Notes: generated from the sequence alone by a model not told the origin. 64,000 bases of DNA from an uncultured Pseudomonadota bacterium (GCA_903875225.1 CAIQVJ010000073.1:1-64000), one strand, 5' to 3'; positions 17,762-27,294 are shown, counted from the stretch's first letter. A program made the numbers and translations.

Positions 17762-18999
17762 GCCACGAACTCGCCCCTTCTGTCGCCGAATTCCACAAGG
17801 GTGACCTCACCGTCCGGGTCGTCGGCGGGTTCTTCGGGATCCTGCCCTTCGTGGCGTCCTGGGCGCCCACCACCGACCTGGACGCTGCCTCACTGGCCGC
17901 CGCGACCCGCCTGAACGCCCCCGAGCTCGCGGGCCGGATCCGCACCCGTGCGGAGCAGCTTGCCCGCGCAGAGGGTCCGCAGGCCGCGCTCGCCGCGTTC
18001 GACTTCCTCGACAAGGGCGACAAGGGCATCGCCATCTTCTCGGGGCTGCGCACGGCCTACAAGACCGTTCGCGGGCAGGAGGGTGCGCTCGAGATGGACC
18101 CGCAGCAGGCCGCCGACGCGGGCCTGAAGGCGATCGGCATCTCGTGGGCAGCGTGGAAGCTCTTTCCCGGGTCTGCGGCGGAAAAGGTCCGGGCGCTCAC
18201 GAACACCGAGGCCGGGCGCGCGCTGCTCGCATGGTACACGGCGGCCGATCTCGTCCTGCCGTTCGCAGACAACCTGGCATCGGGCGGAACCGCGGCGATC
18301 ACCGCGATGATCAGCGGGCAGGCTGCAGAGAACGCCAAGCGGCTCGCAGCAGTCGCGGGCGGCGAGGTCGAGCAGGCGACAGGGATGTTGTCGAGCCTGA
18401 TGGGCACCTTCGAGGCCGGCCTGGGACAGGCGGCGGCGTACGCGGAGCCGCTGGCTGCCTACGTGCAGACGCAGGTCCCGAACATCTTCGGCACTGCGGA
18501 CAAGGTCACCGGAGTGGTCGCGACGGGGGTGGACGCCCTCGCCAGCTACCGGCTGATCGGGGCCTCGCTCGTGGCGGAGGTCTGCCTCGGGGAAGCTGCC
18601 AGGCAGGTGAAGTCCGAGGCAGAGGCCGAGGCTGCCGAAGCGCAGCGCGTCGCGGTGGAGAAGGCCGCGAAGGAGAAAGCGGACGCCGAGGCGGCGGCTG
18701 CAAGGGCAAAGGCGGAGGCAGAGGCAGCAGCCGCGGCCAGGGCGGCGGCCGAGGCCGCCGAGAAGGCGGCAGCCGAAGCGCGACTCAAGGCCAGCGCCGT
18801 GCGCGACGACTACTCGCTGAGCGCGCCCGTGGCCGCGGACTCGCTCAAGAACAACCCGATCAAGTACACGAAGAGCGCGGAGATCGAGGCGAGGACCGCC
18901 GCCCCGCCGGCAAAGGCGGGCTGCATGGGCTGCGGGGCAGGGCTCGTGCTCTTCGCGATCGCGGGGATCGGGACGATCGCAGGGATGTATCTGGCGTAG
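17758..18999 (+). CDS. Uncharacterised paralogue with coiled coil and C-terminal membrane anchor
   Basis: The 413-residue protein has two parts. Residues 1-280 parallel the preceding gene (FLDKGDKGIA near 83, DPQQAADAGLKA near 117, LLAWYTAADLVLPFAD near 160). Residues about 286-343 are an Ala/Glu/Lys-rich coiled coil of the TolA-like low-complexity type. The last 23 residues form one hydrophobic helix, preceded by the Cys pair CMGC. The extra tail would tether the pair to the inner membrane, with the body in the cytoplasm. No known family is recognised. Internal Ala-rich sequence inflates chance similarity, so the paralogy rests on the ordered motifs. Confidence 0.6.
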   Translation: MSHELAPSVAEFHKGDLTVRVVGGFFGILPFVASWAPTTDLDAASLAAATRLNAPELAGRIRTRAEQLARAEGPQAALAAFDFLDKGDKGIAIFSGLRTAYKTVRGQEGALEMDPQQAADAGLKAIGISWAAWKLFPGSAAEKVRALTNTEAGRALLAWYTAADLVLPFADNLASGGTAAITAMISGQAAENAKRLAAVAGGEVEQATGMLSSLMGTFEAGLGQAAAYAEPLAAYVQTQVPNIFGTADKVTGVVATGVDALASYRLIGASLVAEVCLGEAARQVKSEAEAEAAEAQRVAVEKAAKEKADAEAAAARAKAEAEAAAAARAAAEAAEKAAAEARLKASAVRDDYSLSAPVAADSLKNNPIKYTKSAEIEARTAAPPAKAGCMGCGAGLVLFAIAGIGTIAGMYLA

Positions 19000-19152
19000 G
19001 CACAGAGCCTGGCAGCCCGGGCTCCGCGTCGTGTCGGTCACGCGGGCGGCCCCTCCGGGTGATGTCCGCTTCGTTCCTCGTGCTTACCCCTTGGGTCACA
19101 CGCGACGGGCAGCCCCTGGCGCGTGGTTCCCGCCCATCCCAAGGAGTCTGCA

Positions 19153-19674
19153 ATGACCGTTCTTCGCTACCTGCTTCCTGTTTTCGGATTCGCGCTCGCG
19201 CTCGGCTCGAGCCCGGCGTACGCCAACGAGGGCGAGGACGACCACTCCGTGCAGATGGTGGGCATGCTCGGGCTCACCGACGTGCAGCGCACGCAGGTCG
19301 ACGACATCCTGTACCACTCCCGGTCCGCGCGGATCGCCATCGAGGCGCGCAAGGACCTCGCGGAGCTCGACCTGCACCACGCCATGATGGCTGCGACCCT
19401 CGACGAGAAGGCGATCTCCAAGGCCCTCGACACGCTCAACACCGCGAAGGCCGAGCTTGGCCGCAACCGTGTGGATCAGATGGTGGCGATCCGCAAGCTG
19501 CTGACCCCCGATCAGTGGGCGAAGGCGGCCGCGATGATGCGGGAGCACGGGGATGAGGGCGACGCGGGGGCGCGCGGCGGGCGCGGCGAGCCCGGGGACC
19601 GCTGCCCCGGGGGCGAAGGGGACATGAAGGGCGGGCGGCACAGTGGACATCACGAGGGCGACCCGGAGGAGTGA
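19153..19674 (+). CDS. Spy/CpxP-like periplasmic LTxxQ protein
   Basis: The 173-residue exported protein has a clear signal peptide ending SSPAYA. The mature part is a small helical domain with two LTxxQ-type motifs, LTDVQRTQVDDIL and LTPDQWAKAA, the hallmark of Spy/CpxP proteins. These act as periplasmic chaperones or stress and metal sensors. The tail is Gly/His/Asp/Glu-rich (GGRHSGHHEGDPEE), which could bind divalent metal. The ATG is fixed by AAGGAG 6 nt upstream; an earlier GTG adds residues before the signal peptide and is rejected. It is the last gene before a convergent minus-strand operon. Confidence 0.75.
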   Translation: MTVLRYLLPVFGFALALGSSPAYANEGEDDHSVQMVGMLGLTDVQRTQVDDILYHSRSARIAIEARKDLAELDLHHAMMAATLDEKAISKALDTLNTAKAELGRNRVDQMVAIRKLLTPDQWAKAAAMMREHGDEGDAGARGGRGEPGDRCPGGEGDMKGGRHSGHHEGDPEE

Positions 19675-19722
19675 CCGCAGCGGCGCTCGGGAGATCGGGA
19701 CCGCGGGGAGCCTGACCAGCGC

Positions 19723-21648
19723 TCACGGCCGTATGGTCAGCACCACACGCGAACGGGGGGGCGGGCTCGCCACCAGGAGGCCCGTAGCGGCGTCAGCGGC
19801 GAGGGGCACCGGCGCCTCGCGGCCGTCGCCCACGGTGTGGGCGGTCCAGGCCGGGTTGTAGGAGCGCGGCAGGACCAGCCTGCTGTCCGGACCGCTGTCG
19901 TCCACGGTGAGGGCACCGGGGCTGGAGGCGCCGAGCGTGTAGGGTACCGGCGTCGGGACGGCATCGCGCGAGAGCACGGTCCACGCACCGGTCGCGGAGA
20001 GCGTGGCAAAGCCGCGTTGACCAGTGAGCGCGTCCACGATCTGCTTGTCCCAGGTCACGAGGGCACACACGCCGTAGGCGTCGAGTCGATCGAGCGCCTG
20101 CTCCAGCCGGTCGGACTCCCGCTGCTTGCGCGGCGACCCCACGAACAGGCCATCCTCGGAGCGTGACGCGCGGGTGACCGGGGAGCCGCTGATGCCGTAC
20201 CAGCTGCCGAGCACGCTGGCCCCGTTCTCGGCTGCGAGCAGGCCGCCCGGGTGCGACCAGTAGAGCACGGCTGGCGCCCGGGCGTTCGCGAAGGTGTCGT
20301 GGAGGTACACGGGGGCGCCTTTCGACTGCGCGCTCGCAAGAGCCCAGGCCGCGCGGAGGTCCGTGAGCTGTCGGGCGAAGGCGGGCGCCTTCGCGTCGGG
20401 GAGTTCGTTCATTCCACACCACGCTGCGGCGAGCGCAGCGGCGATGCACACGCCGACCGGCAGGCCCGCGCCCAGGCTGACGTACCGGCGTGGCGAGCCG
20501 GACTGGACCCGGGCCTGCGCGAGGTCGTGCAGCCACACGGCGCCCGCACCCGCTCGCACCGCCAGCGCCACGTGCAGGAACACGTGCAGGCGGAAGGGCA
20601 CCGGGCCGAGCGGCGACGGACCGCCGAGCGACGGGAGGGCCACGCACACCTCCAGGATCACGAGGCCCACGCCAAGCGCGAGCGCCGCAGATGCGTCGCG
20701 CAGGAGCCCACGCGCCGGGACCAGCGCCAACGCGAGGCCCAGCGCCCACACGGCGATCGCGAACGGGCCGCCCAGCAGCGTGCTCCCACGCGGAAAGGCG
20801 AACGGGTTCACCGGAAACGCGATGGCCAGCACCAGCTCACCCCAGCGGTAGGGATGCACACCGCCGAAGTCGCGCAGCGCGGGGTCGAGCAGGCTCCACC
20901 ACACCGGCGAGCCGAGGGCGACGGCCCCGCAGAGGGTCGCCCCCCTCCGGACGAGGTTGCCCCACCGCACGTCGCGGGCGTCCCGGACCGCGCCGACGAC
21001 CGCGAAGACCCCGCCCCCGAGCATCCCCACGCTCGCCGAGAGCGTGTGGCAGCCCCAGGCGAGACCGAGGAGCAACGCCGCGCCCAAACCCGTCGCGCCG
21101 CGAGCGAAGGCAAAAAGCACCAGCGCGTTCGCGAGCCGGTAGGGCCACATCCCGCCCGTCGTGCCCCCGATGCCGTACAGGTCGGTCACCACGCACGAGG
21201 CGAGCGCGCCCGCGAACCAGGCCACCCGGCGATCCGCATACAGCCGCAACGCCAGGCGTGAGACGGCGATTGCGAACAGCACGTTGGACAGCACGATCGC
21301 GATCCCGTTCGCCAGCGCGGGCGCGACCCCGGCCCGGGTGATCCACGCCAGCGCCGTCCACGGGAGGGGCGCGCTGACCTGGCCCACCGCCAGGCCAAGC
21401 TCCGCGCGGGTCGTCCACGCAACGAAGCCGTTCCCGCCCGCCGCGATGTCCTGCGACAGGGCCTGGACCTCGAGCAGGTGGCTCGAGTTGTCCATGTACC
21501 ACTCGGCGCCGGGCCGCAGCGCCGGAGCGACCGCGAGCGCAGCCAGGAGGCAGGTGGCCAACGCCGGCGCCCAACGCAACAACACAGATCGGGCGGCGGG
21601 GGCGGTCACTTCAGGCACGGCGGCGATCTTCCACGATGCCGCTATCAC
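19723..21648 (-). CDS. Polytopic GT-C-like membrane protein (PTPS-related/YfhO type)
   Basis: The 641-residue protein has about 10-12 hydrophobic helices in residues 25-420 and then a soluble C-terminal domain. Early in the first loop it has EWYMDNSSHLLEVQAL, a placement like the acidic loop of GT-C glycosyltransferases and the '6-pyruvoyl-tetrahydropterin-synthase-related' membrane family. The probable role is sugar or lipid-linked transfer at the membrane, but the donor is unknown. It starts 19 nt after the RND pump stop on the same strand, so it may be the last cistron of the efflux operon. The GTG used has a poor ribosome-binding site, and a GTG eleven codons later is possible. Confidence 0.6.
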   Translation of the reverse strand: MIAASWKIAAVPEVTAPAARSVLLRWAPALATCLLAALAVAPALRPGAEWYMDNSSHLLEVQALSQDIAAGGNGFVAWTTRAELGLAVGQVSAPLPWTALAWITRAGVAPALANGIAIVLSNVLFAIAVSRLALRLYADRRVAWFAGALASCVVTDLYGIGGTTGGMWPYRLANALVLFAFARGATGLGAALLLGLAWGCHTLSASVGMLGGGVFAVVGAVRDARDVRWGNLVRRGATLCGAVALGSPVWWSLLDPALRDFGGVHPYRWGELVLAIAFPVNPFAFPRGSTLLGGPFAIAVWALGLALALVPARGLLRDASAALALGVGLVILEVCVALPSLGGPSPLGPVPFRLHVFLHVALAVRAGAGAVWLHDLAQARVQSGSPRRYVSLGAGLPVGVCIAAALAAAWCGMNELPDAKAPAFARQLTDLRAAWALASAQSKGAPVYLHDTFANARAPAVLYWSHPGGLLAAENGASVLGSWYGISGSPVTRASRSEDGLFVGSPRKQRESDRLEQALDRLDAYGVCALVTWDKQIVDALTGQRGFATLSATGAWTVLSRDAVPTPVPYTLGASSPGALTVDDSGPDSRLVLPRSYNPAWTAHTVGDGREAPVPLAADAATGLLVASPPPRSRVVLTIRP

Positions 21649-21666
21649 CTCGGTGGTCGCCGGTGG

Positions 21667-24600
21667 TCACTCCCCCTGGATCACGGAATACACCACCGGG
21701 CTCAACACCAGGGACATCACCAGCGCCATCATCACCCCCCCGATCACGCCGATGGCGAGGGGCTGCAGCAGCTCCGATCCCGACCCGATCGCAAACGCCA
21801 GCGGCGCCATCCCGAGGATGGTGGCGAGCGAGGTCATCAGCACGGGACGGAACCGCCGGCGTCCACTCCGAAGCAGCGCCTCCCGCATGCTGTCGCCGTT
21901 CCGGCGGTGATCTTCCACGGCGTCCAGCATCAGGATGCCGTTCTTCGCCACGATGCCGACCACCATGATCATGCCCATGAAGGACACGATGTTGAGCGTC
22001 GTGCCGGTCACGAACATCGCCACCACGACGCCGGAGAGGGACAGCACCGAACCGGACACGATCGCGACGGGGTGGGCAAAGGACTGGAACTCGACCAGCA
22101 GCACGAGGAACACGAGCACGACCGCGAGCACCAGCGCGATCAGGAGCTCCCGGAAGCTCTTCTGCTCCTCCTGGTAGATCCCTCCGTACTCCACGGTCAT
22201 GCCGGGCGGGAACGTCATCTTCGCGGCAAGCTCCTTCTTGATGGCGGCGATCCCGGTGCCGAGATCCACGCCCTCCAGTCGCGCCGTCACGGCCACGGTC
22301 TGCCGGAGCCCATCCCGATGGATCTCGGTCACACCGCTCTCGTAGGAGAGATCCGCCACCTGGTCGAGCCGGAACCAGGTGTCGCCCGACCGGATGGGCA
22401 ACGCGCGCAGCGAGTCGAGCGAGTCGCGTACGCTGCCCGGCAGCCGCACCCGGACCGTGATCAACCGGCCGTGCTGGAGCACCTGCGTGGCCTCGACGCC
22501 GTCCATGGCCGTCTGCACCGTCGCTGCGACCTGCTCGACGGTCACCCCCCTCCGGGCCGCCCGCACCGGGTCCACCTGGAACGTGAGGGCCGGCCCGCTC
22601 ACCACCACGCCGCTGAACGTGTCCACGACCCCTGGCACCGTCTGGATCAGGTCCTCCACGGCGTGGGCCTTCGCCTCCAGCGCCGCCGTGTCGTCGCTGA
22701 ACAGCTTGATCTCCACCGGGCTGGGAGACTCGATCAGGTCCCCGACGAGATCGCCCAGGATCCCCGCGAATTCCACACGCAGCGCGGGCTCGCTGCCCTC
22801 GATCTGCCTTCGGACGTCCTCGGTGACCTCGTCGATCGAGCGATCACGATCCCCCTTGAGCTTCACGAGGAAGTCCCCGGTGTTCGGCTCGGTGAGCGAG
22901 ACGCCGAGCTGCAAGCCCGTCCGACGGGAGTAGCCCTCCACCTCAGGAGTGCCCTCGAGGATCCGCTCGACGTGCTTGAGCAGGCGGTCGGTCTCCACGA
23001 GCGACGTGCCCGGCGGCGCCTCGTAGTCGAGCACGAACGCACCCTCGTCGAACGCGGGGAGGAAGTCGGATCCGAGCTGGCTCACGAGGAGCAAGGCGGC
23101 CACGCCCGCGGCGGCCGAGAGGAAGATCACGGTCTTGCGCCAGTTAAGCGCCCGACTCAACACCCAGGCGTACATCCGGATGATCGCCTGAAGGAACTTC
23201 CCGCCTTCTGCCTCCTCTTCCTCAGCGTGCGGATCGGCATGCGTGAACGCGACGAGCGCATCCGCCTCTGCCCCGGGCTCCCCGTCGCCGGGCTGACCCG
23301 CGACTTCCTGCGTGGTCTCACTCGACTCGTCCGCCGGGCCCGACGTGGGCGGTGACGTAGGCGGAGGGGACTTCAGGGCCCTTCTCGGCACCCGGATGAA
23401 CTTCTCGGCCAGCACCGGGGTGAACGTGAGCGCCAGCACCAGCGAGGCCAGGAGCGCGACGGCCATGGTGATCGCGAGCGAGCGGAAGAACACCCCGGTG
23501 ACCCCCGTCAGCATCGCGAGCGGGAGGAAGACGACCACCGGGGTGAGCGTCGAGCCGATGATCGGGACCGAGATCTCGGTGATGGCGTCCTCGACAGCCT
23601 TGCGACGGGCCTGCGCCAGCTCACGGGCCGCCGACAGGGCGTCCGTGACGGCGTTGTGCAGCGCACTGGCCTCTGCGCGGACGAGGTGGAAGTAGATGTT
23701 CTCCACCACCACGATCGCCGTGTCGATCACCAGTCCGATCGACGCCGCCACGCCGCCCAGCGTCATCAGGTCGAACGAGAGGTCCGCCTGCCACATGGCA
23801 AAGAACGTGGCGACCAGGGTGACCGGGATCACGAGGATCGCCACGATGGTCGTGCCCCAGTTGCGCAGGAACGCGTAGAGGATCGCGACCGAGAGCAGCA
23901 GACCGAGCAGGATCGAGTCGCGTACGCTCAACATCGAATCGCCGACGAGGATCGACTGGTCGTAGAACGGAGCGATGGCCACGTCCTTCGGCAGGCTCGC
24001 CTTCATGGCGGCAAGCTCGGCTTTCACGGCGTCCACGACGCCGATCGTGTTCGCGTTGGGCTGGCGCCGGATGTTGAGGAGCACCGCGGGGTGACCGTCC
24101 GCCGTCACGATCGTGTAGGCCGGGGCGGCGCCCGTGCCGACGGACGCGACGTCGCTCACGCTCACGGGCACGCCGTTCACCACGGCGACGACCACCTTTC
24201 CAAGATCGTCCGGGTCGGTCGTCTGGCCGGAGACCACCGTGAGCTCCAGGCTGTGGTTCTCCTCCATCAGGCCGGGTGATTCGAGGATGTTGGTGGCGGA
24301 CAGGGCCTCGACCACCTGCCCGATCTCCACACCGCGCGCGACGAGCTTCGCCGGATCGACGATGACCTGGACCTCGCGCTTCTCACCGCCCTGGATGTTG
24401 ACGGCAGCGACGCCGTCCAACCGCGACAGCCGGGGCCGGATCGTGTACTCGGCGAGATCGAGCAGGTCCATCGGGCTGCGTTTGTCGGAGGTGAGGCTGT
24501 ACCCGGCGACCGGGAAGATCGCGAAGGTCAGCCGATCGACGTCGGTGATCTCGGCGGTGGACGGCAACTGGCTCGCCATCTGGGAGATGCGCCCCTGCAC

Positions 24601-24921
24601 CATCTGCAGGGCCTGGACGATGTCCAGGTCCCAGTCGAAGAACATGTTGATCTCGGTCCCGCCGCGCGCCGTCACCGAGGTGATCCGGTTCACCCCGGGT
24701 ATGCCGCCCATCGCCTCCTCGATCGGCCGCGTGACGCTGGCCAGCTCCTGCTTGCCAGGGACCACGCCGTTGTCGACCGCGATGACGACCCGGGGAAAGT
24801 TCGTCTGGGGGAAGATCGACACGGGGAGCTGCCGCGCGGCGTACAGACCGGCCGCACAGAGGAGGAACGTCATCACCAGGATGGCCCGCGACTGCGTCGA
24901 GACCAGGCGGGCGAAATTCAT
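21667..24921 (-). CDS. RND-family efflux pump, inner-membrane permease
   Basis: The 1,084-residue protein has the duplicated RND layout: one N-terminal helix, a large periplasmic porter loop, six helices, then the same again. Loop motifs such as FPQTNFPRVVI and the TM4 sequence GLVIDTAIVVVEN are diagnostic. TM4 has one Asp plus Glu rather than the DD of AcrB, closer to the heavy-metal CzcA/CusA pattern, so the substrate class is open. The central cytoplasmic linker (about residues 520-590) is enlarged, Pro/Ser-rich, then acidic with His (THADPHAEEEEAE). Its ATG overlaps the adaptor stop (ATGA). It is the proton-driven motor of a tripartite pump with the next two genes. Confidence 0.93.
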   Translation of the reverse strand: MNFARLVSTQSRAILVMTFLLCAAGLYAARQLPVSIFPQTNFPRVVIAVDNGVVPGKQELASVTRPIEEAMGGIPGVNRITSVTARGGTEINMFFDWDLDIVQALQMVQGRISQMASQLPSTAEITDVDRLTFAIFPVAGYSLTSDKRSPMDLLDLAEYTIRPRLSRLDGVAAVNIQGGEKREVQVIVDPAKLVARGVEIGQVVEALSATNILESPGLMEENHSLELTVVSGQTTDPDDLGKVVVAVVNGVPVSVSDVASVGTGAAPAYTIVTADGHPAVLLNIRRQPNANTIGVVDAVKAELAAMKASLPKDVAIAPFYDQSILVGDSMLSVRDSILLGLLLSVAILYAFLRNWGTTIVAILVIPVTLVATFFAMWQADLSFDLMTLGGVAASIGLVIDTAIVVVENIYFHLVRAEASALHNAVTDALSAARELAQARRKAVEDAITEISVPIIGSTLTPVVVFLPLAMLTGVTGVFFRSLAITMAVALLASLVLALTFTPVLAEKFIRVPRRALKSPPPTSPPTSGPADESSETTQEVAGQPGDGEPGAEADALVAFTHADPHAEEEEAEGGKFLQAIIRMYAWVLSRALNWRKTVIFLSAAAGVAALLLVSQLGSDFLPAFDEGAFVLDYEAPPGTSLVETDRLLKHVERILEGTPEVEGYSRRTGLQLGVSLTEPNTGDFLVKLKGDRDRSIDEVTEDVRRQIEGSEPALRVEFAGILGDLVGDLIESPSPVEIKLFSDDTAALEAKAHAVEDLIQTVPGVVDTFSGVVVSGPALTFQVDPVRAARRGVTVEQVAATVQTAMDGVEATQVLQHGRLITVRVRLPGSVRDSLDSLRALPIRSGDTWFRLDQVADLSYESGVTEIHRDGLRQTVAVTARLEGVDLGTGIAAIKKELAAKMTFPPGMTVEYGGIYQEEQKSFRELLIALVLAVVLVFLVLLVEFQSFAHPVAIVSGSVLSLSGVVVAMFVTGTTLNIVSFMGMIMVVGIVAKNGILMLDAVEDHRRNGDSMREALLRSGRRRFRPVLMTSLATILGMAPLAFAIGSGSELLQPLAIGVIGGVMMALVMSLVLSPVVYSVIQGE

Positions 24922-26105
24922 TCGGGCTTCTCGGCGGGCGGGGCGACCGGGGCGACCTCGGGGGCGGCCGGGGCGCCCTCGGGAGCAGCCTCGGGCTCCG
25001 CAGCCTCGATGGAGACCTTCGTCGCATCCGGGAGCGCGTAGTTCCCCTCGGTCACGACCCGATCACCCACGTTGAGGCCCTCCGCGATCTGCGTGCGGCC
25101 CGCGGCCCGGATCCCGATGGTCACCCGGGTCTCGTGCGCCACGTTGTCCTTGTCCACGACCATCACGGTACCGTCGCGCCCGTTGGAGGCCAGCAACTGG
25201 ACAGCCTCGCTGGGTACCACGAGGGCGTCCGGCTCCGAGATCGTGGGCGCGGTGACCGTCGCGGCGTCCCCCGCCCGGAGCTTCACCCCGGGAGCATCGT
25301 TCTCCACCGTCACCCACACCTCCATCGTACGGCTCCCCGGATCGCTGGTCCGGCTCACCATGGAGACCGTGCCGGTGACCGGCTCGCCGAACGCCTCGTC
25401 CTCCACGGTTGCCGTGCTGCCCTCGGTCAGCAGCGCCCCGATGGTGTCCGGGAAGCGCGCTTTGACCACGAAGCCGGTCAGGTCCATCATCTTGAACAGC
25501 GGCGTCCCCTCGCCCACGTACTCACCGCCGTACTGCATCTGCTGGGTGATCACCCCGGCGAACGGCGCCCGAACGGTCGCCCGCCCCGATGCGTCCACGC
25601 TCGCGCTCCCCGACATCGCAGACAACGTGCGCTGCGCGGCATCGAGGTCGTCCCGCGCCGAACTGAGCGCCAGCTCCGTCTCCTCAAGGTCCTTCTTCGC
25701 GATGCCGCCGCCCTCGAACAGGGCCCGGCGACGCACGGCGAGAGCCTCGAGGGTGTTCACGCCGGCCTGCGCCTGGCGGAGATCCTTCTGCCCCTGGAAG
25801 TAGTCCACTGCGTCCAGCACGGCGAGCACCTGCCCGGACTTCACGGTCGTGTTCTGGATCGGCTCGAGGTTCACCAGCTTCCCGGCCACGGGCGTGCTGA
25901 TCACCGCCTCCCGCCGGGCAAAGACGCCGCCCGATGCAGTCGCTGTCGCCGTGATCGGCTCGCGGACGGCCGCGGCCACCTTGACCGCGACGACGATCTC
26001 GGCGTCCTCGGCGTTGTCTGCCCCCGCACACCCGAAGATGAACGCGCCGATCAGCAGCGAGGCTGGCACGAGCAACGAACCTGCCCGTGGACGTGGGATA
26101 CTCAT
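24918..26105 (-). CDS. RND efflux periplasmic adaptor (membrane-fusion protein)
   Basis: The 395-residue lipoprotein has a signal ending FIFGC followed by the usual adaptor order. A biotinyl-lipoyl half (GKLVNLEPIQNTTVKSGQVL) comes first, then a short helical hairpin around residues 105-165, the second lipoyl half (RAPFAGVITQ), a beta-barrel and a membrane-proximal domain. The tail is Ala/Pro/Glu-rich. It bridges the pump and the outer-membrane channel. The correct ATG is the one overlapping the upstream TolC-family stop; an open frame extending about 110 codons further upstream is arginine/glycine-rich shadow. Both ends overlap neighbours by 4 nt, so expression is tightly coupled. Confidence 0.92.
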   Translation of the reverse strand: MSIPRPRAGSLLVPASLLIGAFIFGCAGADNAEDAEIVVAVKVAAAVREPITATATASGGVFARREAVISTPVAGKLVNLEPIQNTTVKSGQVLAVLDAVDYFQGQKDLRQAQAGVNTLEALAVRRRALFEGGGIAKKDLEETELALSSARDDLDAAQRTLSAMSGSASVDASGRATVRAPFAGVITQQMQYGGEYVGEGTPLFKMMDLTGFVVKARFPDTIGALLTEGSTATVEDEAFGEPVTGTVSMVSRTSDPGSRTMEVWVTVENDAPGVKLRAGDAATVTAPTISEPDALVVPSEAVQLLASNGRDGTVMVVDKDNVAHETRVTIGIRAAGRTQIAEGLNVGDRVVTEGNYALPDATKVSIEAAEPEAAPEGAPAAPEVAPVAPPAEKPE

Positions 26106-27280
26106 GGGCCCCCCAGAAGGTGCAGGCGCCAGCTCGCGACCTGGTAGTCGGCGAGCGCCTGGTTTGCCGCCGATCGTGCGTCGCTCAAGCTCTGTTGGGC
26201 CTCGGAGAGCTCCACCAGGTCGGCCTCCCCCGCCTGGTACCGGGAGAGCGAGATGGCGGCGGCCCGCTCGGCGTCGGGAAGGCTCTCGAGCAGCGCAGCG
26301 GCGCGTTCCGACGCTGAGCCCGCGGCCGCCCGGGCGCCCGCGAGGTCCGCCACCTGTTGCCGCGCAGCGATCTGGCGGGCGATGTCGGCCTGATCCGCCC
26401 CGAGCTTCGCGGCGGCCACCGCGCGCGACCCGATCCCCCAATCGAAGATCGGCACGGTGACGGCGACGGAGGCAATCACGCCGAGGTGGTCGGTCACCCC
26501 AGCCCCGAGCGTGTCCGTGTCCACGCCGTAGCCGGCGCCATACTCGATCGCCGGCAGGTTCGCGGCCCTGGCGGCCGCCACCTCCGCCTTCGCGGCGTCC
26601 TCCGAAGCCTCGGCCTGCGTCACCACGGGGGCCGCCCCCTCCACCGCGTCCATCGGCGACAGCTCCATCGTGAGCGGCGCCACCTGGGATGGCGCGTCCG
26701 ATCCCACGAGGGCCGCGAGGTTCGCCTGGCTCGCCAGCGCCGCGGCCCGGGCCGAAAAGACCGTGTCCTTCGCGGCCGCTACCAACGTGCGGGTACGAAG
26801 CACGTCCACCTCGGGCACCTCACCGCCCGTGAATCGCAGCGCTGTCACCCGCGCAAGCTCCTCCTCGACCTTCAGGGTTCCCTCCGCCGCCGCAACCTGC
26901 GCGTTGGCCAGCGAGACCCCGAAGTACGCATCGACCGTGGCCTGGACGAGGTCACGGCGGGCGATCTCGGTGCCGGCGTGCGCCGCGGCGAGCAGCGCCC
27001 GATCCGCCTTGAGTTGGGCACCCAGGCCGCCCAACACGGTCCCGGAGAGCCCCACCGTGCCGCGGTACCAGAGCACGCTGTTCTCCGACAGGAAGCTCTG
27101 CCCCGAGCCCGGGGCGGGGCTGTTGTACACCACCGTCGCATCGGCCCGCACCGCGGGGAGCATACGCATGGCGGCGCTCTTCGCCTCGTCGGCGGCCGAG
27201 AGCTCCTCATCCTTCGCGATGGAGTACTCGCTCGCCACCGCGAGAGCCTGTGCGATGGCGTCAGCAACGGAGAGTTCCAC
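26102..27280 (-). CDS. TolC-family outer-membrane efflux protein, no evident signal peptide
   Basis: The 392-residue protein is mostly long amphipathic helices with the internal two-fold repeat of TolC-family channels. The family-like N-terminus is LSVADAIAQALAVASEY, and a second repeat follows near residue 200. It is shorter than TolC (about 470). The start is the GTG preceded by AGGAG 5 nt away. The reading frame upstream overlaps the barrel gene and looks like shadow sequence. With this start no signal peptide is visible, which is odd for an exported channel. Position and ATGA coupling to the adaptor support an efflux role. Confidence 0.8.
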   Translation of the reverse strand: MELSVADAIAQALAVASEYSIAKDEELSAADEAKSAAMRMLPAVRADATVVYNSPAPGSGQSFLSENSVLWYRGTVGLSGTVLGGLGAQLKADRALLAAAHAGTEIARRDLVQATVDAYFGVSLANAQVAAAEGTLKVEEELARVTALRFTGGEVPEVDVLRTRTLVAAAKDTVFSARAAALASQANLAALVGSDAPSQVAPLTMELSPMDAVEGAAPVVTQAEASEDAAKAEVAAARAANLPAIEYGAGYGVDTDTLGAGVTDHLGVIASVAVTVPIFDWGIGSRAVAAAKLGADQADIARQIAARQQVADLAGARAAAGSASERAAALLESLPDAERAAAISLSRYQAGEADLVELSEAQQSLSDARSAANQALADYQVASWRLHLLGGP

Positions 27281-27294
27281 CCGGGCTCCTGGGT

